The notes under the pieces: generated by a model
What the model saw: the letters and a program-made list of their open reading frames with translations, nothing else
What the model was told of the DNA's origin: nothing
Databases searched by the model: none
Part shown: one piece after another, positions 41,662 through 49,925 of the stretch
Numbering within the stretch: position 1 is the first letter of the stretch
How the letters are laid out: every line of letters starts with the position of its first letter
Translations under genes and position numbers: made by a program
Assembly: GCF_014647235.1 (NCBI RefSeq)
Contig: NZ_BMOU01000002.1
Location: 417-64,416 of the forward strand
Source of the DNA: Haloarcula pellucida
Lineage (GTDB): Archaea; Halobacteriota; Halobacteria; Halobacteriales; Haloarculaceae
Length of the DNA: 64,000 nucleotides
Reading direction: 5' to 3'

Positions 41662-42153
41662 ATGACCGTCTACGAGACAGACGTTCCCGGCGTGGGCAAG
41701 AAGTTCGAGGTGGAACTCGACGGGGACGAGCGACTCGTCATCGTCATCCACCACGACGGGAAACGCGAAGTGTTCCACAAGGACGGGCCGGACGTCGACG
41801 CCGACCGCCTGTTCACGCTCTCCGGTCGGCAGGCCCGCGAGATAGGTGCTATCCTGCAGGGCGCGTATTTTCAGCCGGTCGAGACGGACTCGGTGGACGT
41901 CCCGCTGGGCGACGCCATCATCGAGTGGGTCGACGTCGAGGCCGACTCGCCGCTCGCGGGCCAGACGCTGGCCGACGCGAAGGTCCGCCAGCAGACCGGG
42001 GCGTCCATCATCGCTATCCAGCGCGACGAGGAGACGCTCCCGAATCCCGACCCCAACGACACCATCACCGCTGGCGACATCCTCGTGACGCTGGGGACCC
42101 GCGACGAACAGTCGGCGCTCGAAGACCTGATCACCCCCGACGACGATGGCTGA
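41662..42153 (+). CDS. TrkA-C domain regulatory subunit of a cation/proton antiporter
   Basis: A 163-residue soluble protein. The N-terminal half (about 1-75) is a small KhtT-like domain, and the C-terminal half is a TrkA-C (RCK_C) ligand-binding domain (WVDVEADSPLAGQTLADAKVRQQTGASIIAIQRDEETLPNPDPNDTI... split over residues about 92-160). It overlaps the antiporter gene by eight bases, as in KhtT-KhtU pairs, where it gates K+/H+ exchange. ATG at 41662 is preferred; the upstream 19 residues are basic. Confidence 0.85.
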   Translation: MTVYETDVPGVGKKFEVELDGDERLVIVIHHDGKREVFHKDGPDVDADRLFTLSGRQAREIGAILQGAYFQPVETDSVDVPLGDAIIEWVDVEADSPLAGQTLADAKVRQQTGASIIAIQRDEETLPNPDPNDTITAGDILVTLGTRDEQSALEDLITPDDDG

Positions 42154-43348
42154 ACTCCTTCTCGAAGTCGGTATCGCCGTCCTCGGGGTCGCCCTCGCGG
42201 GCATGCTGGCGGGGCGTATCGGCCTCTCGGTCATCCCGGCGTACATCCTCGTCGGCGTCCTACTGGGTCCCAACGAGCCGACGGCGCTGTTGGGCGTCCC
42301 CGTCGCCCTCGTGAACGAGGGGGAGGTCATCGACGTGCTGGCGGAACTGGGCGTCGTCTTCCTGCTGTTCTTCCTCGGGTTGGAGTTCAGCGTCGACCAG
42401 TTGCTCCGGGACCGCCGGAAGATATCCGCCGTCGGCGCGCTGGACTTCGTCGTCAACTTCGGCATCGGCGCGGTCATCGGCCTCGCCTTCGGGTGGACGC
42501 TCGTCGAGACGCTGTTTCTGGCGGGTATCGTCTACATCTCCTCGTCGGCCGTCGTCACGAAATCGCTCATCGAGACGGGGTGGATAGCCAACGCGGAGTC
42601 CAGTCCCATCCTCGGAACCCTCGTGTTCGAGGACATCCTCATCGCCGTCTACCTCGCCCTGCTGGCGGCCATCACCGGCGGCGGGGGCTTGCGGTCGGCG
42701 GCCACCTCCGTCGGCGTGGCCTTCCTCTTTCTCGGCGGCCTCTCGGTCGCCGCGTGGTACGGCGCCGGGTGGTTCGAGCGGTTCTTTGCGACTGGCTCCG
42801 ACGAACAGTTCGTCCTGCGGGTCGTCGGACTGACCACCGTCGTCGCGGGGGCGGCGCTGGCACTGGGCGTCAGCGAGGCCGTCGCCGCCTTCTTCCTCGG
42901 CACCGGCCTCAGCCAGACGACCCACGTAGAGCGCATCGAACACATCGTCGCGCCGGCCCGGGACCTCTTTGCGGCCGTCTTCTTCTTCGCCATCGGTCTC
43001 TCGACGGACGTGACGCTGCTCGCGGGCGTCGCCGGCCTCCTCGCGGTGGCGGTGGTGGCGACGACGGCCGGGAAACTCTTCAGCGGGACCCTCTCGGGCC
43101 GGGTGTACGGTCTGAACCAGCGGCGCTCGCTCCGGGTCGGACTGGGACTGGTTCCCCGCGGCGAGTTCTCGCTGGTCCTCGTCGCACTCGCGGCCAGCAT
43201 CGGCACCGGCCGACTCGGCTCCGTCATCCCCGCGTTCGCCGTCGGCTACGTCCTCGTGATGAGCGTCGTCGGGAGCGTCCTCGTCGACCGGGCCGACGGC
43301 ATCACCGACGCCGTCCTGTCGGTGACGGGCGGCGACCGAGCTAGCTAA
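42146..43348 (+). CDS. KefB/CPA2-type cation:proton antiporter
   Basis: A 400-residue integral membrane protein with about 12 helices. Motifs of the monovalent cation:proton antiporter-2 family are visible: VFLLFFLGLEFS, SSSAVVTKSLIETG, LVFEDILIAVYLALLAAI, and a conserved GLVPRGEFSLVLVALA near the end. With the TrkA-C subunit encoded just upstream (8-bp overlap) it is probably a K+(Na+)/H+ exchanger used in ion and pH balance. Confidence 0.88.
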   Translation: MAELLLEVGIAVLGVALAGMLAGRIGLSVIPAYILVGVLLGPNEPTALLGVPVALVNEGEVIDVLAELGVVFLLFFLGLEFSVDQLLRDRRKISAVGALDFVVNFGIGAVIGLAFGWTLVETLFLAGIVYISSSAVVTKSLIETGWIANAESSPILGTLVFEDILIAVYLALLAAITGGGGLRSAATSVGVAFLFLGGLSVAAWYGAGWFERFFATGSDEQFVLRVVGLTTVVAGAALALGVSEAVAAFFLGTGLSQTTHVERIEHIVAPARDLFAAVFFFAIGLSTDVTLLAGVAGLLAVAVVATTAGKLFSGTLSGRVYGLNQRRSLRVGLGLVPRGEFSLVLVALAASIGTGRLGSVIPAFAVGYVLVMSVVGSVLVDRADGITDAVLSVTGGDRAS

Positions 43349-43554
43349 CCGCGTTTCTCTCCGGCGGGGTCCGCCGGCTAGCGCTCTAGCCAGCGTCTGT
43401 CGAGCGACGATGTCGGCTCTCACCCGCCGCAGCGTGTGTGCCGTTTGCGGCGACGACGTCTGGTCTCATTGCTCGCCAACGAGATTCCAGCCGCCACTGA
43501 CCCACGCAACGTTGCCGATTCGTCGAAACCCGCCAACGCCGACAGGTGCTCTCC

Positions 43555-44064
43555 TCACTCGGGGATGTAAAAATCAGACTTCGACTTTTTGTACGGCGAG
43601 GCGTTTTTGAGTTTGGCGATCTTGGCCGGACTTCGATGTCGGACGATGACGACGTCGTAGGACTCGTCTGCTGCAACGGTTCCCCCTACGCTGCTCACTC
43701 CTGTAACGAGATGCCCGGCGTTTTCACTGCCGATGAAGACCATCGATGCGTCTTCTTCCCGCGCCACTCTCCGCAGCTGTTTCGCTATAGTGCCGGATGG
43801 AGCGTACCGATCTACGACTTTGTGTCGGAAATCGGCACTTGGGCATAACTCTGTCACTTGCTCGTGTAACGTGGCAACGACAGACGCCATATCAAACGCT
43901 TCGTCCTGCTCGATCCAGCCGTGTTCTCTGGCATAGTCCGCCTTTCCCGCCGGGATTACGCTTACAGCTAACACGTCTTCGTCGAACACGTTCCCGAACT
44001 CCGTGGCGCGGACGAGTGCTGCTTCAGCTAGCTCTGACCCATCGAACGGAACAACCAGCGTCAT
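43555..44064 (-). CDS. Universal stress protein (UspA family)
   Basis: A 169-residue protein starting MTLVVPFDGSELAEAALVRA, with a C-terminal nucleotide-binding loop region reading FIGSENAGHLVTGVSSVGGTVAADE, close to the UspA G-x2-G-x9-G(S/T) motif but with an altered spacing. The tail KKSKSDFYIPE is basic. ATG at 44064 is preferred over 44232 because the upstream 56 residues are basic. Likely role: ATP-binding stress protein. Confidence 0.8.
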   Translation of the reverse strand: MTLVVPFDGSELAEAALVRATEFGNVFDEDVLAVSVIPAGKADYAREHGWIEQDEAFDMASVVATLHEQVTELCPSADFRHKVVDRYAPSGTIAKQLRRVAREEDASMVFIGSENAGHLVTGVSSVGGTVAADESYDVVIVRHRSPAKIAKLKNASPYKKSKSDFYIPE

Positions 44065-44505
44065 GCTTCGATATTTTCGGCCACGACGAAAACACATCTG
44101 ATTGTTTTCACGCGATGAAAAACCGACGATACGATCGACTCCGATCGATCGGGAGTCCGATTCCAAACGAGTGTTCCAGACGCTCTCGAACCTCGGCACG
44201 AATTCTCTGCACCCAACACGAATCGGCCCCAACGAGCGGGAGGCTCCGGAAAAGGTGGCCGCGGACGGCGAAGAGACGGCCGTTGAATCAGCAGTCCATC
44301 TCGAAATAGCGGGATACCGCTATCCCGTCGACGACCGGAGAAGGAAGGTGGCGTTCGCAACGAACTTTGATATCGCGTAATACGATTTATCAGATCGACG
44401 GTCCGGCGCACAGAATCGGCGACGAGATCGCCCGAACAGTCCCAAACGAGTCGAATTCGGTTCAGACGACGAAACGCTTCAGTGGATGGCCGACGAGCGT
44501 CCGCC
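44065..44505. other. 440-bp AT-richer intergenic region with alternative hairpins
   Basis: No acidic, haloarchaeal-like frame is present. It holds divergent promoters for the stress protein and the hydrolase. Two mutually exclusive perfect hairpins overlap: TAGCGG-GATA-CCGCTA (44307-44322) and CGGGATA-CCGC-TATCCCG (44310-44327). The base composition is lower in GC than the neighbouring genes. Confidence 0.5.
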
Positions 44506-45348
44506 ATGGTCGACGAGGGAGCGGTCACGGTCGAGGGCGCGCGCATCCACTACAGAGCGGCCGGTGACGGCCACCCTGTCGTCCTCTTACACGGGGGTAT
44601 CATCGACGCGGCCCGCGTCTCGTGGCCGCCGGTGTTCGACCGTCTCACTCCCGAGTACTACGTCCTCGCGCCGGACTTGCTCGGCTACGGCGAGAGTGAC
44701 CTGATCGACGACACCTACTCGATTCCGCGACACGCCGAGATAGTCGCGGGCGTCCTCGACACTCTCGACTGCGGGCCGGTGACGCTGGTGGGCCTCTCGC
44801 TCGGGGGCGGTGTCGCCATCCAACTCGCCCTCGACAGACCGGACCTCGTCGAGACGCTGGTGCCCATCGATCCGTTCGGTCTCGGACGCGACCTGCCGAA
44901 CGGCCGCCTCTCGCTGTTCCTCGCGCGGGTGCAGGTGTTCAACCGCATCGCTATCGCGGCCTTCCGCCGGAGTCGCCGTCTCACGCGTGCGAGTCTGGGT
45001 GGTCTCGTCCACGACCTCGATGCGCTCCCCGCGGCCGCCGTCGACGCCGTCTACGAGGAGGTCAAGCGACCGGCCGCCGGTGCGGCGTTCCGGCGGTTCC
45101 GCGACGCGGAGGTGAGCCGACACGGCTACCGGACGACGTTCACCGACCGCTACGACGACCTCGTGGCTCCGACCCGGTTGCTCCATGGCGCCCACGACGA
45201 GTTGTTCCCGGTCGCGTGGGCCGAACGTGCCGCCGAGGGGATTCCCGACGCCGAACTCCACGTCCTCGACGACTGCGCCCACTGGGCGCCCCGGGAGAAT
45301 CCCGACGCCGTCGCTCGACACGTCGATGCGGCCGTCGCTGGCCGCTGA
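44506..45348 (+). CDS. Alpha/beta-hydrolase fold protein
   Basis: A 280-residue soluble enzyme with HGGIID oxyanion segment (HGGI near 29-32), nucleophile elbow GLSLGG (S98), D231 (HDELFP) and H259 (CAHWAP), forming a complete Ser-Asp-His triad. The cap region contains RxxRRLTRASLGG. The substrate is unknown; esterases, epoxide-hydrolase-like and C-C hydrolases share this fold. I chose the ATG at 44506 because an acidic MVDEGAVTVEGARIHY start fits the family. Confidence 0.85.
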   Translation: MVDEGAVTVEGARIHYRAAGDGHPVVLLHGGIIDAARVSWPPVFDRLTPEYYVLAPDLLGYGESDLIDDTYSIPRHAEIVAGVLDTLDCGPVTLVGLSLGGGVAIQLALDRPDLVETLVPIDPFGLGRDLPNGRLSLFLARVQVFNRIAIAAFRRSRRLTRASLGGLVHDLDALPAAAVDAVYEEVKRPAAGAAFRRFRDAEVSRHGYRTTFTDRYDDLVAPTRLLHGAHDELFPVAWAERAAEGIPDAELHVLDDCAHWAPRENPDAVARHVDAAVAGR

Positions 45349-45486
45349 GAGTGTGCGACTGTCGCTCTCCGCTAGGCTACGCTGACCCTATGATTAAATC
45401 ACATACCGCTATACAGAATCCCGCCACGGCGGTCGTGGGGGCACTCGGCAGCAATCGAGAGTCGGCAGGACTGCCAGCGGCGGTCG

Positions 45487-45672
45487 CTACGGCAGGACGT
45501 CCCGTCTGACGTCGGACTGTATCCAGGCACCCTCGTTCTCGGTGTCCTGGATGATCGTCACGAGGCCGTTCTCGCCGCGGTATTCGATGGCACGGTATCG
45601 CTCTAGGGTCGTCTCTTCTTGGTCGTCTTCGTTCGCAATCATGGTCGAATCTCGGTCGTGGTGTTCTCGCAT
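45487..45672 (-). CDS. DUF7331-like small protein
   Basis: A 61-residue protein with ERYRAIEYRGENGLVTIIQDTENEGAWIQSDVRRDV. From memory, the ...DTENxxAWIQSD ending resembles the haloarchaeal family DUF7331. The start may be the internal ATG at 45642 (MIANEDDQEE), which is more acidic. It is 10 bp downstream of the HalOD1 gene on the same strand. Confidence 0.65.
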   Translation of the reverse strand: MREHHDRDSTMIANEDDQEETTLERYRAIEYRGENGLVTIIQDTENEGAWIQSDVRRDVLP

Positions 45673-45682
45673 CGGTTGCCGT

Positions 45683-45994
45683 TCAGTCCTGTACGGTCTC
45701 TACGGGCGACGGTTCGGCACCGAGCGTCCTGACCGAGACGGTCCCGTCGTGGTCTACCTGTATCTCGTTGTACTCGACCTGAAAACGGACGCGCCCGGAC
45801 GTCGTCAGGTGGGCGCTTCCGGGCGAGTTGAACAGGGACGCGAGCGCGTCGACGTTGACGTAGTCGTTCAGCGGCGGCAGTTCTCGGGGTGACACCCCAC
45901 GTTCGGCAGCGAGTTTCTCGCTGATGGTGACGACCAGGGAATCCGGGTCGTCGGCGACGACGTTCTCGTTCGGTTCGGGGGTGGTTCCGATCAT
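45683..45994 (-). CDS. HalOD1 output-domain protein
   Basis: A 103-residue protein with the HalOD1 pattern: LVVTISEKLAAERGVSPRELPPLNDYVNVDALASLF, then VRFQVEYNEIQVDHDGTVSV. HalOD1 is a stand-alone or receiver-linked output domain found mainly in haloarchaea; its target is unknown. It is followed by a DUF7331-like gene and lies next to two large PAS/HTH-10 regulators. A second HalOD1 gene lies at 63399. Confidence 0.8.
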   Translation of the reverse strand: MIGTTPEPNENVVADDPDSLVVTISEKLAAERGVSPRELPPLNDYVNVDALASLFNSPGSAHLTTSGRVRFQVEYNEIQVDHDGTVSVRTLGAEPSPVETVQD

Positions 45995-46082
45995 ACTACA
46001 GTGTACTGTCCCTACTTACATAGCCGCTCTCGATAAGGATATACCGCCGAGCCGAATCCGGGTGCTAGATACCTAGCCTCGG

Positions 46083-49000
46083 TTAATCGTCGCCGTCGAA
46101 AACCAACTCGAACAGCTCTCGCTCCCCGGTTCGGATGTGTCGGCTGACTGTCGGTTGCGAGATGTCGAGCATCTCCGCCAACTCCTGTCCGGTCGTCTCC
46201 CGCGGCCACTCGAAGAACCCGCTGAAGTACGCCGTCTCCAGCACTTCTCGCTGTCGCTCTGTCAGTCGGTCCCGGAAGTTCGCCTCGAACTCCGCGAGCG
46301 TCTGGACGGGGGTGTCTCGTTCGGTTCGCGCGGCCAGTTCGCTCCCCTCGTAGCGCTCTAGGAACATCCGGACGAACGACTGCACGTCGCCACTCTGTGG
46401 TAGCTCGACACACACCTCTCCGCCGTCGGCGCTGGCGGTCACCGCCGTCGGGTGCGCGCCGTACGCGACGAGTTCCGCGAGGAACCCCGAATCGCCGACC
46501 ATGGCCTCGTACCGACACGTGTCGTCGTGTTTCGTGAGCAAGTTGACCTCGTGGACCGACGGTATCTCGTCGCTGTACCGGTAGACGGCCTCGGGATCGG
46601 ACCCGGTGACGGTGAAGAACACCCGGATGCTGCCGTCACTGTGTTGGACCAGTTCGTCGAACTCGAACTCGCTGTCGGTCGCTTTGCAAAGTTGGAGTGG
46701 AGGGATCGTCTCGTCGTCGACAGTGAACCTGAGTTCGACGGCGCCGTCGCTGACGAGGGCCTTCTTGCGCTCTATCGCGTTGATGGCGTACCCTATCATC
46801 GTGCCCAGTTCGGCGAGTACCGCCGTCTCCATCCCGTCGAAGGTGCCGGTTTCGTCCGCATAGAGGTTCAGAACACCGTAGACCGTCTCACGGAACATCA
46901 GCGGCACGGCGATGCTGGCGTGATAGCCGCTCTTGAGCGCCTGTGTCTGCCACGGCTCTAGGGGCGGGTCTGCGTGCAGGTTGTTCTCGACGACGGGTTC
47001 GTGGGTTCTGATGGCGGTTTCGGTCGGCGTCTCGTCGCTCGCCGGCGCGTCCGCGTCGACGAACCACTCGAGGTACCCCTCGTCGTCGCCCGAACTCGCA
47101 CGCGGGACCACGTCGGTGCCGCTCGCTCGCTGCTCGGCTATCCACCCGAAGACGTACGGATCGGCGTCGGTGAGGTTCTCACAGACGGCCCGCTCGATGT
47201 CGTCACGCGTCGCGGCCTGTGTGAGTTCCTGGGTCAACCCGCGGATGATGTCGTTGAGTCGGTTGATGCGATGGAGCGACTCGTTGTGTTCCGCCAGTCG
47301 GGCGGTCTTCTCCCGCAGTTCCCGCTCGCGGTCGACCCGGTCGAGGGCGGCGACGGCGTTCGCCACGAGGATCTTCGCGACCATCACGTCGGCGTCGGTG
47401 AACGCGTCAGTCTCCGTCGCTCCAGCGATGAAGACGCCGTGGGTCCCGACCGGGAGGATGATGGCGCTCTCTAGGGGCGTCTCGTCCTCGTCGAGGCTGT
47501 CGTCCTGTTCGAGGTCGGCGACGACCCGCCCCTCACTCTCCGCGTACACCTGCGACGGGACGCCCCAGTCCGAACTGAACACCGGCCCGTCGCCGACGAG
47601 CGTTTCGAGTGCCGCCGTCTGGGCGGCCGAACGAAGCCGTCCGGCCGCCTCGTCGTAGTACTGGACGGTCGTCAGCGGGAGGTCGAGTATCTCTCTGGCC
47701 CCGCCGACGACGATGTCGGCCACTTCGCCCGCCGTCTCGGCGGCGGTCAGGGCCTGTCCGATCTCGTTGAGGCTGGCGAGTCGCTCCTCGCGGCGCTTTC
47801 GGTCCGTGATGTCCCGGACGACGGCGACCCATCCGTCGCCCTCGTCGTCGAACTCGAACGGCGAGATGTGGGTCTCGATAGGGACCTGCCCGCCGTCTGC
47901 CGTGGTCAACACCGCTTCGAACGTGGCGCTCTCGTGTCCGTTGGCATCGGTGTCTGCCTGCAGGGAACGCGCCTCGTCGGTGACTCGCGCATCGACGAAC
48001 TCGCTGGCGTGGCTTCCGACGAGTTCCTCGCGGTCGTACCCGGTGAGTTCGGTGTAGGCGTCGTTGACGGCGACGAACGTCCCCTCGGCGTCGACTGCGT
48101 ACAGGCCGTCACGGACCGTCTGCATCACCGCCTGCTGTCGCTGGAGGCGGCGCTCTCGCTCTTTCCGGTCGGTTACGTCCTGCAGGGAGTACACCGCGGA
48201 AGTCACCGCGGCCTCCTCGCCGCGTAACGGTGCCCCGCGGACCGACAGCCACCGCGTCTCGCCGTCGATTCTGAGCAGCGCTTCGCCGCCGATCGTCTCG
48301 CCGTCCTGTATGATCCGGTCGTGCGGCCGCCGGTGTTCGTCTACGGGGACGCCCTCGAAGCCCAACAGTTCGGCGTCCAGCGCCGCCTCCGTGACCGGCC
48401 CCTCGTAGGCGTCGATGCCCATGATGTCGGCCGCCCGGTCGTTGATGTACCGGAAGGTGTCGTCCTCGTCGACGATGACGATACCGACCGGACTCGTCTC
48501 TAGGATGCGGTCTTTCAGCTCTCGCTCCTCCCGAAGGGCCGTCTCCGTCTTGAGGCGCCGCAGCAATCGACCGAGGTCCGCGGCGACGGTCGTCGTCGCT
48601 TCGATCATCGCCTCGTCGGGTTCCCGAGTCTCGTCCAGGAAGAACGCCATCACCGCGACGACAGTGTGGTCGCTCAGTATCGGGACGCCGAGGGCCGCCC
48701 GCAGACCGGCGTCGTCGGCGGCCGACGCCCGTACGAACGGCGCCTCGTCGGTGGTGATGTCGGTCACCCACTCGGGCGACCCGGACTCCCAGACGTGGCC
48801 GACGAGGCCGGACCCCGGTTCGAAGGAGATGGGTGACGTGGCGTTTGCGAACGCCTCGGCCGACTCGCTCGCGACGTACCATCCGGGAACGCGTTCGAGG
48901 TGGTCCTCCGCAGACCGGACCCACGCTTCCCCGTACTGCCAGTCCATCGCCGACCCGACCGCCTCGAGGCCGACGTGCAGGCCGTCCTCGAAGGAATCGG

Positions 49001-49835
49001 CCTGGAGGATTCGCTGAGTGGTATCGTGGTACAGTTCCCGCTCTGCCCGTAGCCGTTTGCGGTCGGTGATGTCACGCATGACGCCCGTAAAGTACCGGTC
49101 GGACCCGACGCGGAACTCCGAAAACGAGATGCTGAGCGGGATACTGTGGCCGTCCTTGTGCTGGCCGACCAGTTCGACGTCGTCCCAGTCGATGGTTCGC
49201 TCGTCCGTCGCGAGGTAGCGTTGCATCCCCGCGACGTGTCGCGCCGCGAGTTCGTCGGACATCAGTACCGTCAGCGGTTCGCCGAGCAGCGCCTCCGGTT
49301 CGTAGCCGAACACGTCCTCGACGGCGGGGTTGGCATAGCGGACGACGCTCTCTTCGTCGACCGAGAGTATCGCGTCGGACATCGTCGTGGCGAGCGACGT
49401 CATGTGCTCGCTCAACCGCGGTTGCCACGTGGCGGACTCGTCGGTCCCGAGGTAGTTCTGGAGGTGGTGGCTGAGGAGGCGCCGCTTCTCGGGCCCGGTG
49501 TAGTGGACGACTTCGTCGATGCCGGCCTCGTAGGCCCGCTCGAGCAGCGACCGGGAGCACTCCTCGGCGACCAGTATCGTGAGGACGCCGGAGTGTGCAT
49601 CGAGACAGCGAGAGAGCATCGAGAGTCCGTCTCCGTCGGGCAGGTCGTACTGTGCGACGACGGCCGCTACCGACTCGCTCTCGACGGCCTCGAGGGCGTC
49701 CGCGGCCGTCCTGACGGTACGTTCGGCGCGCGCCTCGCCGGCGTCGCCCACCGCGGACCGCAACCCGTCGGCCCACAGTGACTCGGCGCCGACGTAGAGG
49801 ACACGGCGCGCAGATTGTCCCTGATTGATACTCAT
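46083..49835 (-). CDS. Giant PAS/GAF sensor with HTH-10 (bacterio-opsin activator-like)
   Basis: A 1250-residue regulator. The layout is a receiver-like domain (about 10-125), PAS (about 145-260), GAF (about 280-430), PAS (about 440-560), PAS (about 565-690), GAF (about 700-850), GAF (about 880-1035), the BAT-type domain (about 1040-1190) and the HTH-10 DNA-binding domain (about 1190-1245; LTERQREVLETAYFSGFFEW, TGQELAEMLDISQPTVSRH). In the receiver the phosphoacceptor Asp is replaced by Gln (Q62 in AQYDLPDGDG), so it is probably not phosphorylated. Such proteins control genes in response to light, oxygen or redox in haloarchaea. Its targets are unknown. Confidence 0.88.
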   Translation of the reverse strand: MSINQGQSARRVLYVGAESLWADGLRSAVGDAGEARAERTVRTAADALEAVESESVAAVVAQYDLPDGDGLSMLSRCLDAHSGVLTILVAEECSRSLLERAYEAGIDEVVHYTGPEKRRLLSHHLQNYLGTDESATWQPRLSEHMTSLATTMSDAILSVDEESVVRYANPAVEDVFGYEPEALLGEPLTVLMSDELAARHVAGMQRYLATDERTIDWDDVELVGQHKDGHSIPLSISFSEFRVGSDRYFTGVMRDITDRKRLRAERELYHDTTQRILQADSFEDGLHVGLEAVGSAMDWQYGEAWVRSAEDHLERVPGWYVASESAEAFANATSPISFEPGSGLVGHVWESGSPEWVTDITTDEAPFVRASAADDAGLRAALGVPILSDHTVVAVMAFFLDETREPDEAMIEATTTVAADLGRLLRRLKTETALREERELKDRILETSPVGIVIVDEDDTFRYINDRAADIMGIDAYEGPVTEAALDAELLGFEGVPVDEHRRPHDRIIQDGETIGGEALLRIDGETRWLSVRGAPLRGEEAAVTSAVYSLQDVTDRKERERRLQRQQAVMQTVRDGLYAVDAEGTFVAVNDAYTELTGYDREELVGSHASEFVDARVTDEARSLQADTDANGHESATFEAVLTTADGGQVPIETHISPFEFDDEGDGWVAVVRDITDRKRREERLASLNEIGQALTAAETAGEVADIVVGGAREILDLPLTTVQYYDEAAGRLRSAAQTAALETLVGDGPVFSSDWGVPSQVYAESEGRVVADLEQDDSLDEDETPLESAIILPVGTHGVFIAGATETDAFTDADVMVAKILVANAVAALDRVDRERELREKTARLAEHNESLHRINRLNDIIRGLTQELTQAATRDDIERAVCENLTDADPYVFGWIAEQRASGTDVVPRASSGDDEGYLEWFVDADAPASDETPTETAIRTHEPVVENNLHADPPLEPWQTQALKSGYHASIAVPLMFRETVYGVLNLYADETGTFDGMETAVLAELGTMIGYAINAIERKKALVSDGAVELRFTVDDETIPPLQLCKATDSEFEFDELVQHSDGSIRVFFTVTGSDPEAVYRYSDEIPSVHEVNLLTKHDDTCRYEAMVGDSGFLAELVAYGAHPTAVTASADGGEVCVELPQSGDVQSFVRMFLERYEGSELAARTERDTPVQTLAEFEANFRDRLTERQREVLETAYFSGFFEWPRETTGQELAEMLDISQPTVSRHIRTGERELFELVFDGDD

Positions 49836-49925
49836 GTATTATCCATTTGGGTTCATCGTGGAAGTGGAACGCGCCTATTTTGTGAGGGTCGACCACGGAC
49901 CTCCGACCTGCCCGCCGCCGACGGC

